Source: Myxococcales bacterium
GTDB taxonomy: Bacteria; Myxococcota_A; Polyangia; Polyangiales; Polyangiaceae
Direction: 5' to 3'
Length of the DNA: 23,194 nt
NCBI GenBank assembly: GCA_023248785.1
Contig: JAHFDX010000003.1
Span: 1 to 23,194, forward strand
Translations under genes and position numbers: made by a program
The notes under the pieces: model-generated
Database searches by the model: none
Told to the model about the DNA's origin: nothing
What the model saw: only the letters and a program-made list of their open reading frames with translations
In this document: positions 16,426 through 23,194 of the stretch, one piece after another
How the letters are laid out: each line of letters starts with the position of its first letter
Numbering within the stretch: the stretch's first letter is position 1

Positions 16426-17712
16426 ATGAAGCTTGATGTTCGAGCGGTCGGCTTGAGTGATGTGGGACAGCGCCGCGAACGCAACGAAGACAGCATTTTG
16501 GTGGATGAGTCGCTTGGCCTGTACATCGTTGCCGATGGCATGGGCGGCGCGTTGGCGGGCGATGCCGCTTCGCAACTTTCCGTGCGCACCGTTCGCGAAG
16601 CCGTTCTTGCGGAGCGCGCGATTCTTGATCAACTGGCCGAAACGCCCACCTCCGAGAAGCGTGCGGAAGCAACACGTCTTCTCGAGCGCGCGATTCAATT
16701 CGCCTCCGGACGTGTTCACGATGAAGGATTACGCGATCCCGCGCGCCGGGGGATGGGAGCAACCACGTCTGCACTCATCCGCGCGGGAAACGTGGTTGCG
16801 ATTGGTCATGTTGGCGACAGTCGCATCTACCTTTATCGCCAAGGCAAGCTGCATCGATTGACGGAAGACCACACGCTGGTCGAGTCGCAACTCAAGGCCG
16901 GAATTCTGAAGCCGGAAGATGTAAGCACGAGCCCACACCTCGGCATTCTTACGCGCTGCGTTGGTTCACATCCTGCCGTACAGGTCGACACGCTGCTCAT
17001 TGATCTGTTGCCCAAGGACGTAGTGCTCCTCTGCAGCGACGGGCTTTATCAGTATTTTTCAGACGATGAGCTCGAGCAGATGATGCGCGTGGGATCGCGT
17101 GACACGCTCGCTCGCGCACTCATCGCGCAGGCCAATGCGCGCGGGGGCGACGACAACATCAGCGTCGTCTTGCTCGACTGCTCGGCCGACGAGGCCGACG
17201 AGGAAACACAGGCGCTCCTCACGCGCATTGAAACCGTTCGCAAGATCGCGTTGTTTGCGCACCTTACCTACAAAGAACAAATGGCCGTGCTTGGCATCGC
17301 GCGCGAGCAGTACCGGCAATCGGGTTTTGAAATCGTGAGCGAAGGTGCGTTCGACAGCGATCTGTACCTCATCGTGGCGGGCCGGGTGGTGGTTGAGAAG
17401 GGCGCATTGGCCATTACCGAACTCGGTCTCGGAAGACACTTCGGCGAGATGTCGCTGCTCGAGTCACGGCCCCGATCGGCCACGGTGCGTTGCATCGAAC
17501 CCACGCGACTTCTTGTGATTTCGCAGCGCGATTTGTTGGCTCTTATGAAGGCAGAGCCGATCTTGGCTGTGAAGGTGCTTTGGGCGTTTTCAATTGTGCT
17601 CTCGGAGCGGCTACGTACAACGAATCAGGAGCTCGTGCGTCTAAATCCATCGGGAACGTTTCAAGTCCCCGAAGACGACGAGTTCACGCAAGTCATGAAA
17701 TGGCCGAAGTGA
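16426..17712 (+). CDS. PP2C-type protein phosphatase fused to a cyclic-nucleotide-binding domain
   Basis: The 428-residue cytoplasmic protein joins a PP2C/Stp1-like Ser/Thr phosphatase (about 1-255) to a Crp-like cyclic-nucleotide-binding domain (about 275-395). Phosphatase motifs are RNEDS (19-23), VADGMGG (35-41), IGHVGDSRIY (126-135), LLCSDGLYQYF (201-211) and GDDNISVVLLD (241-251). These supply the metal-binding aspartates D22, D37, D204 and D243. The sensor domain has the phosphate-binding-cassette pattern FGEMSLLESRPRSATV (339-354), including the Glu and Arg that bind cyclic nucleotide in known family members. It therefore likely removes phosphate from kinase targets under control of cAMP, cGMP or a related ligand. 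No kinase gene lies next to it in the window. A short inverted repeat starts at its stop codon. Confidence 0.94.
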   Translation: MKLDVRAVGLSDVGQRRERNEDSILVDESLGLYIVADGMGGALAGDAASQLSVRTVREAVLAERAILDQLAETPTSEKRAEATRLLERAIQFASGRVHDEGLRDPARRGMGATTSALIRAGNVVAIGHVGDSRIYLYRQGKLHRLTEDHTLVESQLKAGILKPEDVSTSPHLGILTRCVGSHPAVQVDTLLIDLLPKDVVLLCSDGLYQYFSDDELEQMMRVGSRDTLARALIAQANARGGDDNISVVLLDCSADEADEETQALLTRIETVRKIALFAHLTYKEQMAVLGIAREQYRQSGFEIVSEGAFDSDLYLIVAGRVVVEKGALAITELGLGRHFGEMSLLESRPRSATVRCIEPTRLLVISQRDLLALMKAEPILAVKVLWAFSIVLSERLRTTNQELVRLNPSGTFQVPEDDEFTQVMKWPK

Positions 17713-17745
17713 CCCGAAGGGTCATCCTGAGCAACGCGAAGGATT
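17710..17745. repeat. Inverted repeat joined to a REP-like intergenic motif
   Basis: TGACCCGAAGGGTCA (17710-17724) is a perfect 6 bp stem with a 3-base loop; its first three bases are the PP2C stop codon. It runs into ATCCTGAGCAACGCGAAGGAT (17724-17744), whose ATCCT/AGGAT ends can also pair. The second part resembles a dispersed intergenic palindrome (CATCCTGAGCGAAGCGAAGGAT-like) seen in several bacterial phyla; that resemblance is from memory. It sits between two convergent genes. No T-run follows on either strand, so it is not a classic intrinsic terminator, though it could slow transcription from both sides. Confidence 0.45.
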
Positions 17746-17760
17746 CCACTTTGTCCTCGC

Positions 17761-18501
17761 TTATTGCCGGACAGCGTGCGCGAAGGCTTCAAGGTTTCCT
17801 TTGGGACCAGCGAGCACGCTGTCGCACGTTTCAAGAATGCGAAATCCGGCACGCTGCACGTCCAGCAAAGCGGTTTCGATGGCTTTGTTGCGAACCGTTG
17901 GGTCGCCGATGACTCCTCGCCCGCGCGAAACTTCGGCGCGGCCGGCCTCGAATTGGGGCTTGATGAGGGCAACGAGTGTGCCTTCATCGCGCACGCATCG
18001 CGAGAGCGCTTCGGCCAGTTTGCCAAGCCCAATGAACGACGCATCGACGACGCACAGATCGACCTGTCCACCAAGTTGCGACGGCTCAAGAAAGCGCGCA
18101 TTCGTGCGCTCGAGCGATTGCACGCGCGGGTCTATTCGAAGTTTTTGCGCTAGTTGGCCGTACCCCACATCGACGGCAATGACCTCTGCCGCCCCGTGTT
18201 GCAAAAGACAGTCAGTGAAGCCGCCGGTCGATGCGCCGACATCGAGGCAACGTTTTCCTTGTACCTCGATAGCAAAGTGCTTCAGCGCTCCTTCGAGTTT
18301 GAGCCCCCCCCGTGAGACATACGCGCACGCAGCGTTTCGCACTTCGAGCGCACACGCGTCCGACACAAGGGTTCCCGCTTTATCGATACGTACGCCGTTG
18401 GCGTACACGTCTCCCGCCAAAAGCAACGCTTGCGCTTTTGCGCGCGTGGGCGCGAGCCCCATGGTCACCATCAGTTGATCGATGCGAACCTTCGCACCCA
18501 T
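17761..18501 (-). CDS. tlyA: TlyA family rRNA (cytidine-2'-O)-methyltransferase
   Basis: The 246-residue protein has an N-terminal S4 RNA-binding domain (about 5-65, RIDQLMVTMGLAPTRAKAQA) and an FtsJ-like SAM-dependent methyltransferase domain with the SAM motif LDVGASTGGFTD at about 84-95. The expected catalytic K-D-K-E set is present in SRGGLKLE, VVDASFIG, ALIKPQFE and GNLEAF. TlyA methylates 16S and 23S rRNA at cytidine 2'-OH in some bacteria and sets capreomycin sensitivity; older annotations call it hemolysin A. ATG 18501 begins one base after the stop of the BtuF-like gene, so the two are co-translated; a TTG five codons upstream is less likely. Shorter TlyA variants methylate only 23S rRNA, and this cannot be settled from sequence alone. 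Confidence 0.93.
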   Translation of the reverse strand: MGAKVRIDQLMVTMGLAPTRAKAQALLLAGDVYANGVRIDKAGTLVSDACALEVRNAACAYVSRGGLKLEGALKHFAIEVQGKRCLDVGASTGGFTDCLLQHGAAEVIAVDVGYGQLAQKLRIDPRVQSLERTNARFLEPSQLGGQVDLCVVDASFIGLGKLAEALSRCVRDEGTLVALIKPQFEAGRAEVSRGRGVIGDPTVRNKAIETALLDVQRAGFRILETCDSVLAGPKGNLEAFAHAVRQ

Positions 18502-18502
18502 G

Positions 18503-19333
18503 TCAAACCTCGCCAAAAATCGTACTTGCGAGCCTTTCTGCTCCTTCGGCTACTCGAGGGCCTGGCCGCAGAACGGTATCATCGGTTAGATTGTATATAC
18601 GGCGGTTACGAATGGCTCGCAGGGAGGCCCACCCCTCGTGGTGAACGTCGATGGCGCGTACTTTGCCGCCCTCGCGGAAGGTTGCGTTGACGATGGCATC
18701 GGGATCGAGCACATGCAGTTGCTCAAGGCCGAGTGTGGGGTATCCCGTTCCTTGGGTGAGCACGTTGGTGCAGTGCGCGCGTTCGAGCATCTCGTGCGCA
18801 AATGTGTCAGGTGCGGCAGACACAATCGGTTCAAATTCGAAGAGCAAGAGCACGCGTACGCGGGGTACCTTTTCGAGTCGGTTCTGAAGAGCGAGAAGCT
18901 TCGTTTCGATGGCGTCGACGCGTCCCGCAGCTTCGGTTGAATGTCCTGTGCGGTTGCCGAGCTCAAACAGCATGCCTTCGATGGCCTTGATGCTTTCGGT
19001 TTCGGGAAAGTACGTCGCAATTCCTCGCGCTTGCAATCGATCGGAAATCGCGCGCCCGCCAGGTCCACGTGTTCCGACGACGAGCGTTGGTGCGAGCGTA
19101 AGAATTACTTCGAAGCTTGGATCTGAGTACCCACCGACCGTTGGAAGCACGGTCGCCTCTTGTGGATACGTACAAAATCGTGAACGCCCTACAACGAGGG
19201 GCCCGGCGCCAATCGCGAAGAGGGCTTCCGTCGTCGAAGGTGACAGCGAGACGATGCGCGGTACTCTCGCATTCGTTGATGCGCGATGACACGCTAGAAA
19301 TAACGAAGCCGCGAGAAACGCACGGCGGTTCAT
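18503..19333 (-). CDS. BtuF-like cobalamin / metal-chelate binding protein
   Basis: The 276-residue product is an exported substrate-binding protein of the helical-backbone metal receptor family, best known for vitamin B12 (BtuF) and ferric siderophores. It starts with a signal (MNRRAFLAASLFLACHRAS) in which Cys15 could be lipidated, although Phe at -3 is not consensus. The mature part shows the typical opening RIVSLSPSTTEALFAIGAG, then VVGRSRFCTYP, VGGYSDPSFEVILTLAPTLVV, and the closing RNRRIYNLTDD, all characteristic of BtuF-like proteins. No btuC or btuD permease gene lies next to it. It sits 14 bp after the protease gene and 1 bp before tlyA, so all three probably share a transcript. Confidence 0.88.
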   Translation of the reverse strand: MNRRAFLAASLFLACHRASTNARVPRIVSLSPSTTEALFAIGAGPLVVGRSRFCTYPQEATVLPTVGGYSDPSFEVILTLAPTLVVGTRGPGGRAISDRLQARGIATYFPETESIKAIEGMLFELGNRTGHSTEAAGRVDAIETKLLALQNRLEKVPRVRVLLLFEFEPIVSAAPDTFAHEMLERAHCTNVLTQGTGYPTLGLEQLHVLDPDAIVNATFREGGKVRAIDVHHEGWASLRAIRNRRIYNLTDDTVLRPGPRVAEGAERLASTIFGEV

Positions 19334-19347
19334 AGAGCCAACGTACG

Positions 19348-20712
19348 TCAGCTTCGACGTCGACGCAGAACAAGAAGTCCGACCATCGCGGATGCGAACA
19401 CCGCGCCTCGCCACGGGATGGGCTTGGAAGGATCCTGCGCGGCTATGGCACACGATGCGCTTGGCGGCGGATCGCCCGCGGACTCGTTTGCCTTGAAGCA
19501 GTAGTCGCTGCGGCACTGGTAGCCCTCGGCGCATCCGTCGTTGCGCGTGCACGTTTGGGTGCAAATGTACTGGCTGTCGCCGCTTTCGGTGGCACAAAGC
19601 CCCGTGACGCACTGTTCGTTCGTGTCGCACAACTCGCCGTAGGGCGTTTTTGAGGACGCGGGGGCGACGCCCGTATCAGGTGCTACCGACACATCTGGTT
19701 TTTCACCGGCGTCGATGCTTGCTGTACCCGCACCGCTGTCGGGCACGCCTGTGTCGGGACGGCCCGAGCCCGTTCCCGCGTCCGAAGGCGGCGGGGTACT
19801 CACCCACGCAGGCGCCGTGTATCCGCCAAGACTCGCGGCTTGCGTTGCTGTACTAATGAGGAGATCGCGGTGTTGGTCAACGCGCTGGTAGATCGATGTG
19901 ATGCACTTCGTCTTTTGATCGTTCTCCCCACCGCGCGCGAGCACCCCAACAACCTTTGGTGTGTTGGCGTCGAAGCTCAGCTGTTCGTACGCACCGCTGC
20001 CGGAGTCGCCGGAGCAAATTCCGTCGCTCCCGATAAACTCAGCGGGGACGGCCGTCGAGGACGGAATTGGATTCGCACCTGTGAAACAATCGAGCGATGG
20101 CGAGCCCGCCAAACAGCCGACGGAGAGGTTCTGCAGAATATGCCGCGTCGGATTTGCATTCTGATCGGTGGGGGACGTCTTGCCGTACCCAATCGCCGTG
20201 TAGCTCGTTGAGTACACGGCGTGGTTTGTCATGAACTGGTCGATAGCCGGCGTTGCTGGAGTTGCTTCGCTCGCTGGGATGCTGCTTGAGAGGATCAGCA
20301 GCGCAACGTCGTACCCGCACTCCGTGCTGGTATTTGGCGTGATGATCTTCTGCACTCCGTACCAACGCTTCGCGCTGTCGGCCGTTGCAAAGTCCTTTTG
20401 CGTGGTGGCGAAGACCTTGGACGTTGAAATCGTGCTGCCAAACGTGTCGGTTGTGCAGTTGACGCTGCTTGTGTCCGGATTGGCGACGATGCAGTGACGT
20501 GCCGTCAACACGAGATTCGGTGCGATGAGCGTGCCCGAACAATGTCCGCCGTTGACGTACAGTCCGACGGCGTAGGTGTGGGTGGTATCATTCGCTCCGC
20601 CTTGAATCGCGGAACCCGTTTGATCCACCCGTTCACGATCGGACGCAGTGACGCATCCGACGAAAAGGCCCAACGTTAAAAGCGAAAAAAGGCAGGTCTT
20701 GTCCAACCGCAT
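19348..20712 (-). CDS. Secreted trypsin-like serine protease with MYXO-CTERM-like C-terminus
   Basis: The 454-residue protein starts with a signal or lipoprotein peptide (LFSLLTLGLFVGC, Cys20). An S1 protease domain (about 35-315) follows, with the triad visible as H73 in LTARHC, D135 in GYDVALL and S237 in CSGDSGSG. An IQGG sequence (36-39) may mark the activation site. Next come a Thr/Pro/Asp/Gly-rich linker with DTG and DAG repeats and a module with ten Cys (GELCDTNEQCVTGLC to YQCRSDYCF). The end is a Cys (SASCAIA), a hydrophobic helix (AVFASAMVGLLVL) and RRRRS. That tail resembles MYXO-CTERM, which in Myxococcota directs proteins to the surface. ATG 20712 is chosen because it opens directly on the signal peptide. 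It heads the run with the BtuF-like gene and tlyA. Confidence 0.92.
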   Translation of the reverse strand: MRLDKTCLFSLLTLGLFVGCVTASDRERVDQTGSAIQGGANDTTHTYAVGLYVNGGHCSGTLIAPNLVLTARHCIVANPDTSSVNCTTDTFGSTISTSKVFATTQKDFATADSAKRWYGVQKIITPNTSTECGYDVALLILSSSIPASEATPATPAIDQFMTNHAVYSTSYTAIGYGKTSPTDQNANPTRHILQNLSVGCLAGSPSLDCFTGANPIPSSTAVPAEFIGSDGICSGDSGSGAYEQLSFDANTPKVVGVLARGGENDQKTKCITSIYQRVDQHRDLLISTATQAASLGGYTAPAWVSTPPPSDAGTGSGRPDTGVPDSGAGTASIDAGEKPDVSVAPDTGVAPASSKTPYGELCDTNEQCVTGLCATESGDSQYICTQTCTRNDGCAEGYQCRSDYCFKANESAGDPPPSASCAIAAQDPSKPIPWRGAVFASAMVGLLVLRRRRS

Positions 20713-20794
20713 GGCGAGGTTCTGGAGCGTAGACTGCTCGCGCGTGTCGGGAAAGCGACGGCAATTGAAAGAGACGCAACGCCACAGCAACACC

Positions 20795-20810
20795 GCAAAT
20801 GTTCAGCCAA
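20795..20810 (-). promoter_or_regulatory. Candidate sigma-54 promoter of the protease gene
   Basis: Read on the minus strand, this is TTGGC-N7-TTGC, with the GG and GC of the -24 and -12 boxes in the exact register of the sigma-54 consensus. It points to the protease start at 20712, about 82 bases away, which leaves a plausible untranslated leader. It is the only good match I noticed in an intergenic region. An enhancer-binding activator would be needed, and its site is not identified. A chance match is possible. Confidence 0.35.
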
Positions 20811-20837
20811 ACTGTTCTTCCAGCCCGATCCGACTCC

Positions 20838-20865
20838 GTTAGCTGGAAACCGTTAGCCGGAAACG
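20838..20865. repeat. 14 bp tandem duplication at the end of pyrH
   Basis: Two adjacent 14-base units, gttagctggaaacc (20838-20851) and gttagccggaaacg (20852-20865), differ at two positions. The second contains the pyrH stop codon (complement of tta at 20853-20855). The first lies just past the stop, out of frame. It looks like a small local duplication in the untranslated tail. Confidence 0.6.
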
Positions 20866-21599
20866 ACGGTGCCGATGTTTTCGCCGAGAAGGATGCGTCG
20901 AATGTTTCCGTAGCTCGTCAGCTTGAACACGCGAATTGGCATCTTATTCTCGCGGCAAAGCGTTACGGCAGTGGTGTCCATCACGCCAATTTTTTGCTCG
21001 ATAAATTGGTCGTAAGTCATCGACGGGATCATGACTGCGTCTGCGTGTTTGACTGGATCGCGCGTGTAAATCCCGTCGACCTTGGTGGCCTTGAACAGGG
21101 CGTCCGCTTGAATTTCCATTGCGCGAAGGGCGGCCGCGGTATCGGTCGAAAAGTACGGATTGCCGGTTCCTGCTGCAAACACGAGCATGCGGCCGCGCTC
21201 GAGGTGCCTTATGGCACGCCGGCGGATATAGGGTTCGGCAATTTGACGAATCTCGATGGCGCTCATCACCCGCGTAGGGACGCCGGCTTTTTCGAGTGCG
21301 TCCTGAAGCGCGAGCGCATTGATGACCGTGGCGAGCATGCCCATGGCATCACCTTGCGCGCGGTCCATTCCGATGCTCGCACCCCTCAGGCCGCGAAAAA
21401 TGTTACCACCGCCGACGACGACGCCAACCTCAGCGCCGAGCGCGTGAACCTCGGCGAGCTCTTTGGCGGTGGATTTCAACGTTTCGGGGTCAATTCCGAA
21501 TTGGTTTGCGCCGCACAGGGCCTCGCCGCTGAGCTTCAACACCACCTTGCGGAACTTCAAGCCGGGATTCACCACTCGAGAAGGGGCCGCGTTGCTCAT
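20853..21599 (-). CDS. pyrH: UMP kinase
   Basis: The 248-residue protein phosphorylates UMP to UDP with ATP, feeding pyrimidine nucleotide and RNA synthesis in the cytoplasm. Family motifs are VVLKLSGEAL (19-28), VVGGGNIFRGL (61-71), DRAQGDAMGMLATVINALAL (79-98), GTGNPYFSTDTAAALRA (144-160) and KVDGIYTRDP (173-182). ATG 21599 is chosen because it gives the usual length; an upstream start would add 13 residues that do not look like the family. In most bacteria pyrH lies between tsf and frr. Here it is followed, on the same strand after 140 bp, by a protease gene and is divergent from a PPIase gene (54 bp), so it has been separated from frr. Confidence 0.96.
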   Translation of the reverse strand: MSNAAPSRVVNPGLKFRKVVLKLSGEALCGANQFGIDPETLKSTAKELAEVHALGAEVGVVVGGGNIFRGLRGASIGMDRAQGDAMGMLATVINALALQDALEKAGVPTRVMSAIEIRQIAEPYIRRRAIRHLERGRMLVFAAGTGNPYFSTDTAAALRAMEIQADALFKATKVDGIYTRDPVKHADAVMIPSMTYDQFIEQKIGVMDTTAVTLCRENKMPIRVFKLTSYGNIRRILLGENIGTVVSG

Positions 21600-21653
21600 C
21601 AATTTGCTACTGTTACTTGGCTTGAACCTGTGGAGCAACGACGGAAGCGATCG

Positions 21654-22600
21654 ATGATGCGAGTGCCAGTCCTCTGTTTGGCGGTTGCGCTTGGCGGATG
21701 TACGAACAGTAAGCCCACCGTGTCATCCTTGGATGCGGGTCTTCGCGTAGGTCAACTTTCACCCGAGCAAGCTGCGACGGTGCTCGTGGATATCGGCGAT
21801 GAGAAAATTACGCTCGGCGAATATGCTGCCGCCATCGAGCACATGGATCAGTTTGACCGCTTGAGGTACCAAGCGCCTGAACGGCGGCATGAACTTCTGG
21901 AGGAGATGATCAACGTTCGCTTACTCGCGCGCGAGGCCCGAAGGCGGGGGCTCGACAAGGACCCGCTGACGCAGGCCGAGGTACGTCAAATCCTGCGCGA
22001 TGCGGCCCTCAAGTCGGTGCGCGATGGCGCGATGGCGCCGGACCAAATTCCAGAGTCCGAGGTACATGCGTACTTCGACGCGCATCAAGCCGATTTCCAA
22101 GATCCCGAGCGGCGACGCTTGTCACTGCTCGTTCTGCGCGACGAAGCCAGTGCGCGCGAAACCCTTATTGCGGCGCAAAAGACCACGGCGGCGGCACAGT
22201 GGGGCGAGCTCGTGCGCACAAAATCGCTCGACCCGCAAGCACGCTCAAACATTCCGCTCGATTTGCTCGGCGATGTGGGCTTTGTATCGCCGCCGGGCGA
22301 TCCAAAAGGGAGCAACCCAAAAGTCCCCGAGCGGGTGCGAGCCGCGGCATTTTTAACCGACGTCGGACGCGTCCACGAAAAGGTGATCGCCGAAGGCGGC
22401 AAGCACGCACCTATGCGGAAGCCGAGCGGCCGATTCGCATCAAGCTTGCGCAGGAAAAACTTTTTGCGAAGGAAGCCGCGCTCCTTCAGGACTTGAAAAA
22501 GAAGTATCCCGTGGCGATTGACGATCAGGCCGTGAGCGCGCTTGCTGCGGAGCTTGCGAAAGAGAGCGATGCGGGTGCGGCGGGCGATAGCGGATTGTGA
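21654..22600 (+). pseudogene. SurA/parvulin-like peptidyl-prolyl isomerase lipoprotein gene with a frameshift
   Basis: The gene begins with a lipoprotein signal (RVPVLCLAVALGGC, a good lipobox with GGC). A SurA-N-like helical region follows (VLVDIGDEKITLGEYAAAIE, HELLEEMINVRLLAREARRR), then a parvulin-like region ending near DVGRVHEKVIAEGGK. At about 22400 the similarity jumps to another frame, which continues TYAEAERPIRIKLAQEKLFA to the stop at 22598-22600. The first frame alone would end at 22496 with an Arg-rich tail unlike the family. In homologues a dozen or so residues lie between GGK and the (H)ERTYAEAERPIR part, so a deletion of 3n+1 bases is likely. It could be a true mutation or an assembly error. 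An intact protein would be a periplasmic chaperone for outer-membrane proteins. The ATG at 21654 has GGAAG upstream. Confidence 0.75.
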
Positions 22601-22638
22601 GTTTTCTATCGAACGACCCCCGTGCTAATCCGCCCGCC

Positions 22639-23194
22639 ATGAGTGCGCCATTGGCCGCCATGAAAACCGAGGTTTCGGGTAGAAAATTGGCGGTTCTTAC
22701 GAGTCTTTCGCCTGTGCGTACAAGCGCGTGGCAGTGGCAAGTGCGCCACGCGGTCACCACAGTGGCCGAGCTCGAAACGCGTCTTGTGCTTACGCCGTTA
22801 GAGCGTGAAGGAGCCAAGCGCGCCGAAGCGCAGGGGTTGCCTATTTCGATCACTCCCTATTACCTTTCGCTCGCCCATCCAACGGATCCATCGTGCCCGA
22901 TAAGGCGACAGTGCGTTCCTCATGCCGACGAAGCGCATGAAGTGGACGGCGACCTTGCCGACCCGCTCGGTGAAGTCGCCCACGAAGTCGCACCCCATCT
23001 TGTGCAGCGATACCCCGATCGCGCGCTTCTTTTGGCGACGGACCGGTGCAGTGTCTACTGCCGATTTTGCACCCGCTCACGCATGGTGGGTGATGGTGGT
23101 GGCGCTGTTTCGCTCGAGCGGTTGGCGCCCGCGCTTGCGTACTTACGCGTGCACCCCGAGGTTACAGATGTGATTGTGAGCGGAGGCGATCCGC
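22639..23194 (+). CDS. KamA-family radical SAM protein (lysine 2,3-aminomutase-like), N-terminal part
   Basis: The frame is open from ATG 22639 to the window end (185 residues seen). It has the KamA-type N-terminal region TSAWQWQVRHAVTTVAELE, the motif PISITPYYLSL, SCPIRRQCVP and the RYPDRALLLATDRC lead-in to the radical SAM cluster C137-x3-C141-x2-C144 (CSVYCRFC), followed by TRSRMVG. VSGGDP at the window end is the expected SAM-binding GGD motif. Known members interconvert lysine and beta-lysine with PLP and a 4Fe-4S cluster. The ITPYY motif favours KamA over EpmB, which beta-lysylates elongation factor P. The PLP lysine lies past the window. It follows the PPIase gene by 38 bp on the same strand. 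Confidence 0.87.
   Translation, partial: MSAPLAAMKTEVSGRKLAVLTSLSPVRTSAWQWQVRHAVTTVAELETRLVLTPLEREGAKRAEAQGLPISITPYYLSLAHPTDPSCPIRRQCVPHADEAHEVDGDLADPLGEVAHEVAPHLVQRYPDRALLLATDRCSVYCRFCTRSRMVGDGGGAVSLERLAPALAYLRVHPEVTDVIVSGGDP

Noticed and set aside
16350..16589. 80-codon N-terminal extension of the TPR/HEAT protein
   Set aside because: It lies antisense to the PP2C start and would bury the signal peptide.
17710..17724. Hairpin as an intrinsic terminator
   Set aside because: No T-run follows on either strand; kept only as a repeat.
19334..19630. 99-codon upstream extension of the BtuF-like frame
   Set aside because: It overlaps the end of the protease gene on the same strand and looks Arg/His-rich; the signal peptide begins at 19333.
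20799..21653. Upstream extension of the PPIase frame across the pyrH region
   Set aside because: It lies antisense to pyrH; the lipoprotein signal at 21654 marks the true start.
1..23194. tRNA, rRNA, riboswitch, CRISPR array or insertion sequence
   Set aside because: None was seen by eye; the window is almost fully covered by protein genes with no gap above about 140 bp. A computed RNA search was not possible.

Overview
The window looks like a piece of a Myxococcota (deltaproteobacterial) chromosome. The main sign is a secreted trypsin-like protease that combines an Asp/Gly-rich linker, a Cys-rich module and a C-terminal Cys, hydrophobic segment and Arg cluster resembling the MYXO-CTERM sorting signal. 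Supporting signs are large TPR/HEAT proteins, a PP2C phosphatase fused to a cyclic-nucleotide-binding domain, and a sigma-54-like promoter. By eye GC is in the upper fifties percent, lower than in most cultured myxobacteria. Genes are tightly packed on both strands, no intergenic gap exceeds about 140 bp, and Shine-Dalgarno sequences are mostly weak. I saw no rRNA, tRNA, CRISPR array or insertion sequence.

Layout. (1) 1-1152: the end of bioF and a complete bioD, coupled by an ATGA overlap. (2) 1112-1777, minus strand: an orphan CcmA-like ABC ATPase whose 3' end overlaps that of bioD. (3) 1848-6064: a three-gene set of MoxR AAA ATPase, DUF58 membrane protein and TgpA-like transglutaminase, a widespread module thought to act at the envelope. 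(4) 6005-8263: a tail-anchored coiled-coil protein on the minus strand, divergent from a small ParA-type ATPase whose end overlaps a ribbon-helix-helix partner gene. This is the best candidate here for an uncharacterised positioning or partition system. (5) 8274-10692: an M3 oligopeptidase (PrlC type) and a divergent small TPR protein. (6) 10736-16349, minus strand: an exported TPR/HEAT protein, a putative lipoprotein and tsaD, linked by short overlaps. (7) 16426-17712: the PP2C-cyclic-nucleotide-binding fusion, divergent from the TPR/HEAT gene. (8) 17761-20712, minus strand: trypsin-like protease, BtuF-like binding protein and tlyA in one tight run, with a candidate sigma-54 promoter upstream. 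(9) 20853-21599, minus strand: pyrH. (10) 21654-23194: a SurA/parvulin-like lipoprotein gene whose reading frame is broken near 22400, then the start of a KamA-type radical SAM gene.

Most genes are housekeeping: biotin synthesis, tRNA t6A modification, UMP kinase, rRNA methylation and peptide turnover. They are interleaved with lineage-specific envelope and signalling genes. The points most worth checking are the ParA/RHH/coiled-coil locus with its palindrome, the frameshift in the PPIase gene, the PP2C-cNMP fusion facing the exported TPR/HEAT protein, and the protease with possible anchors at both ends.
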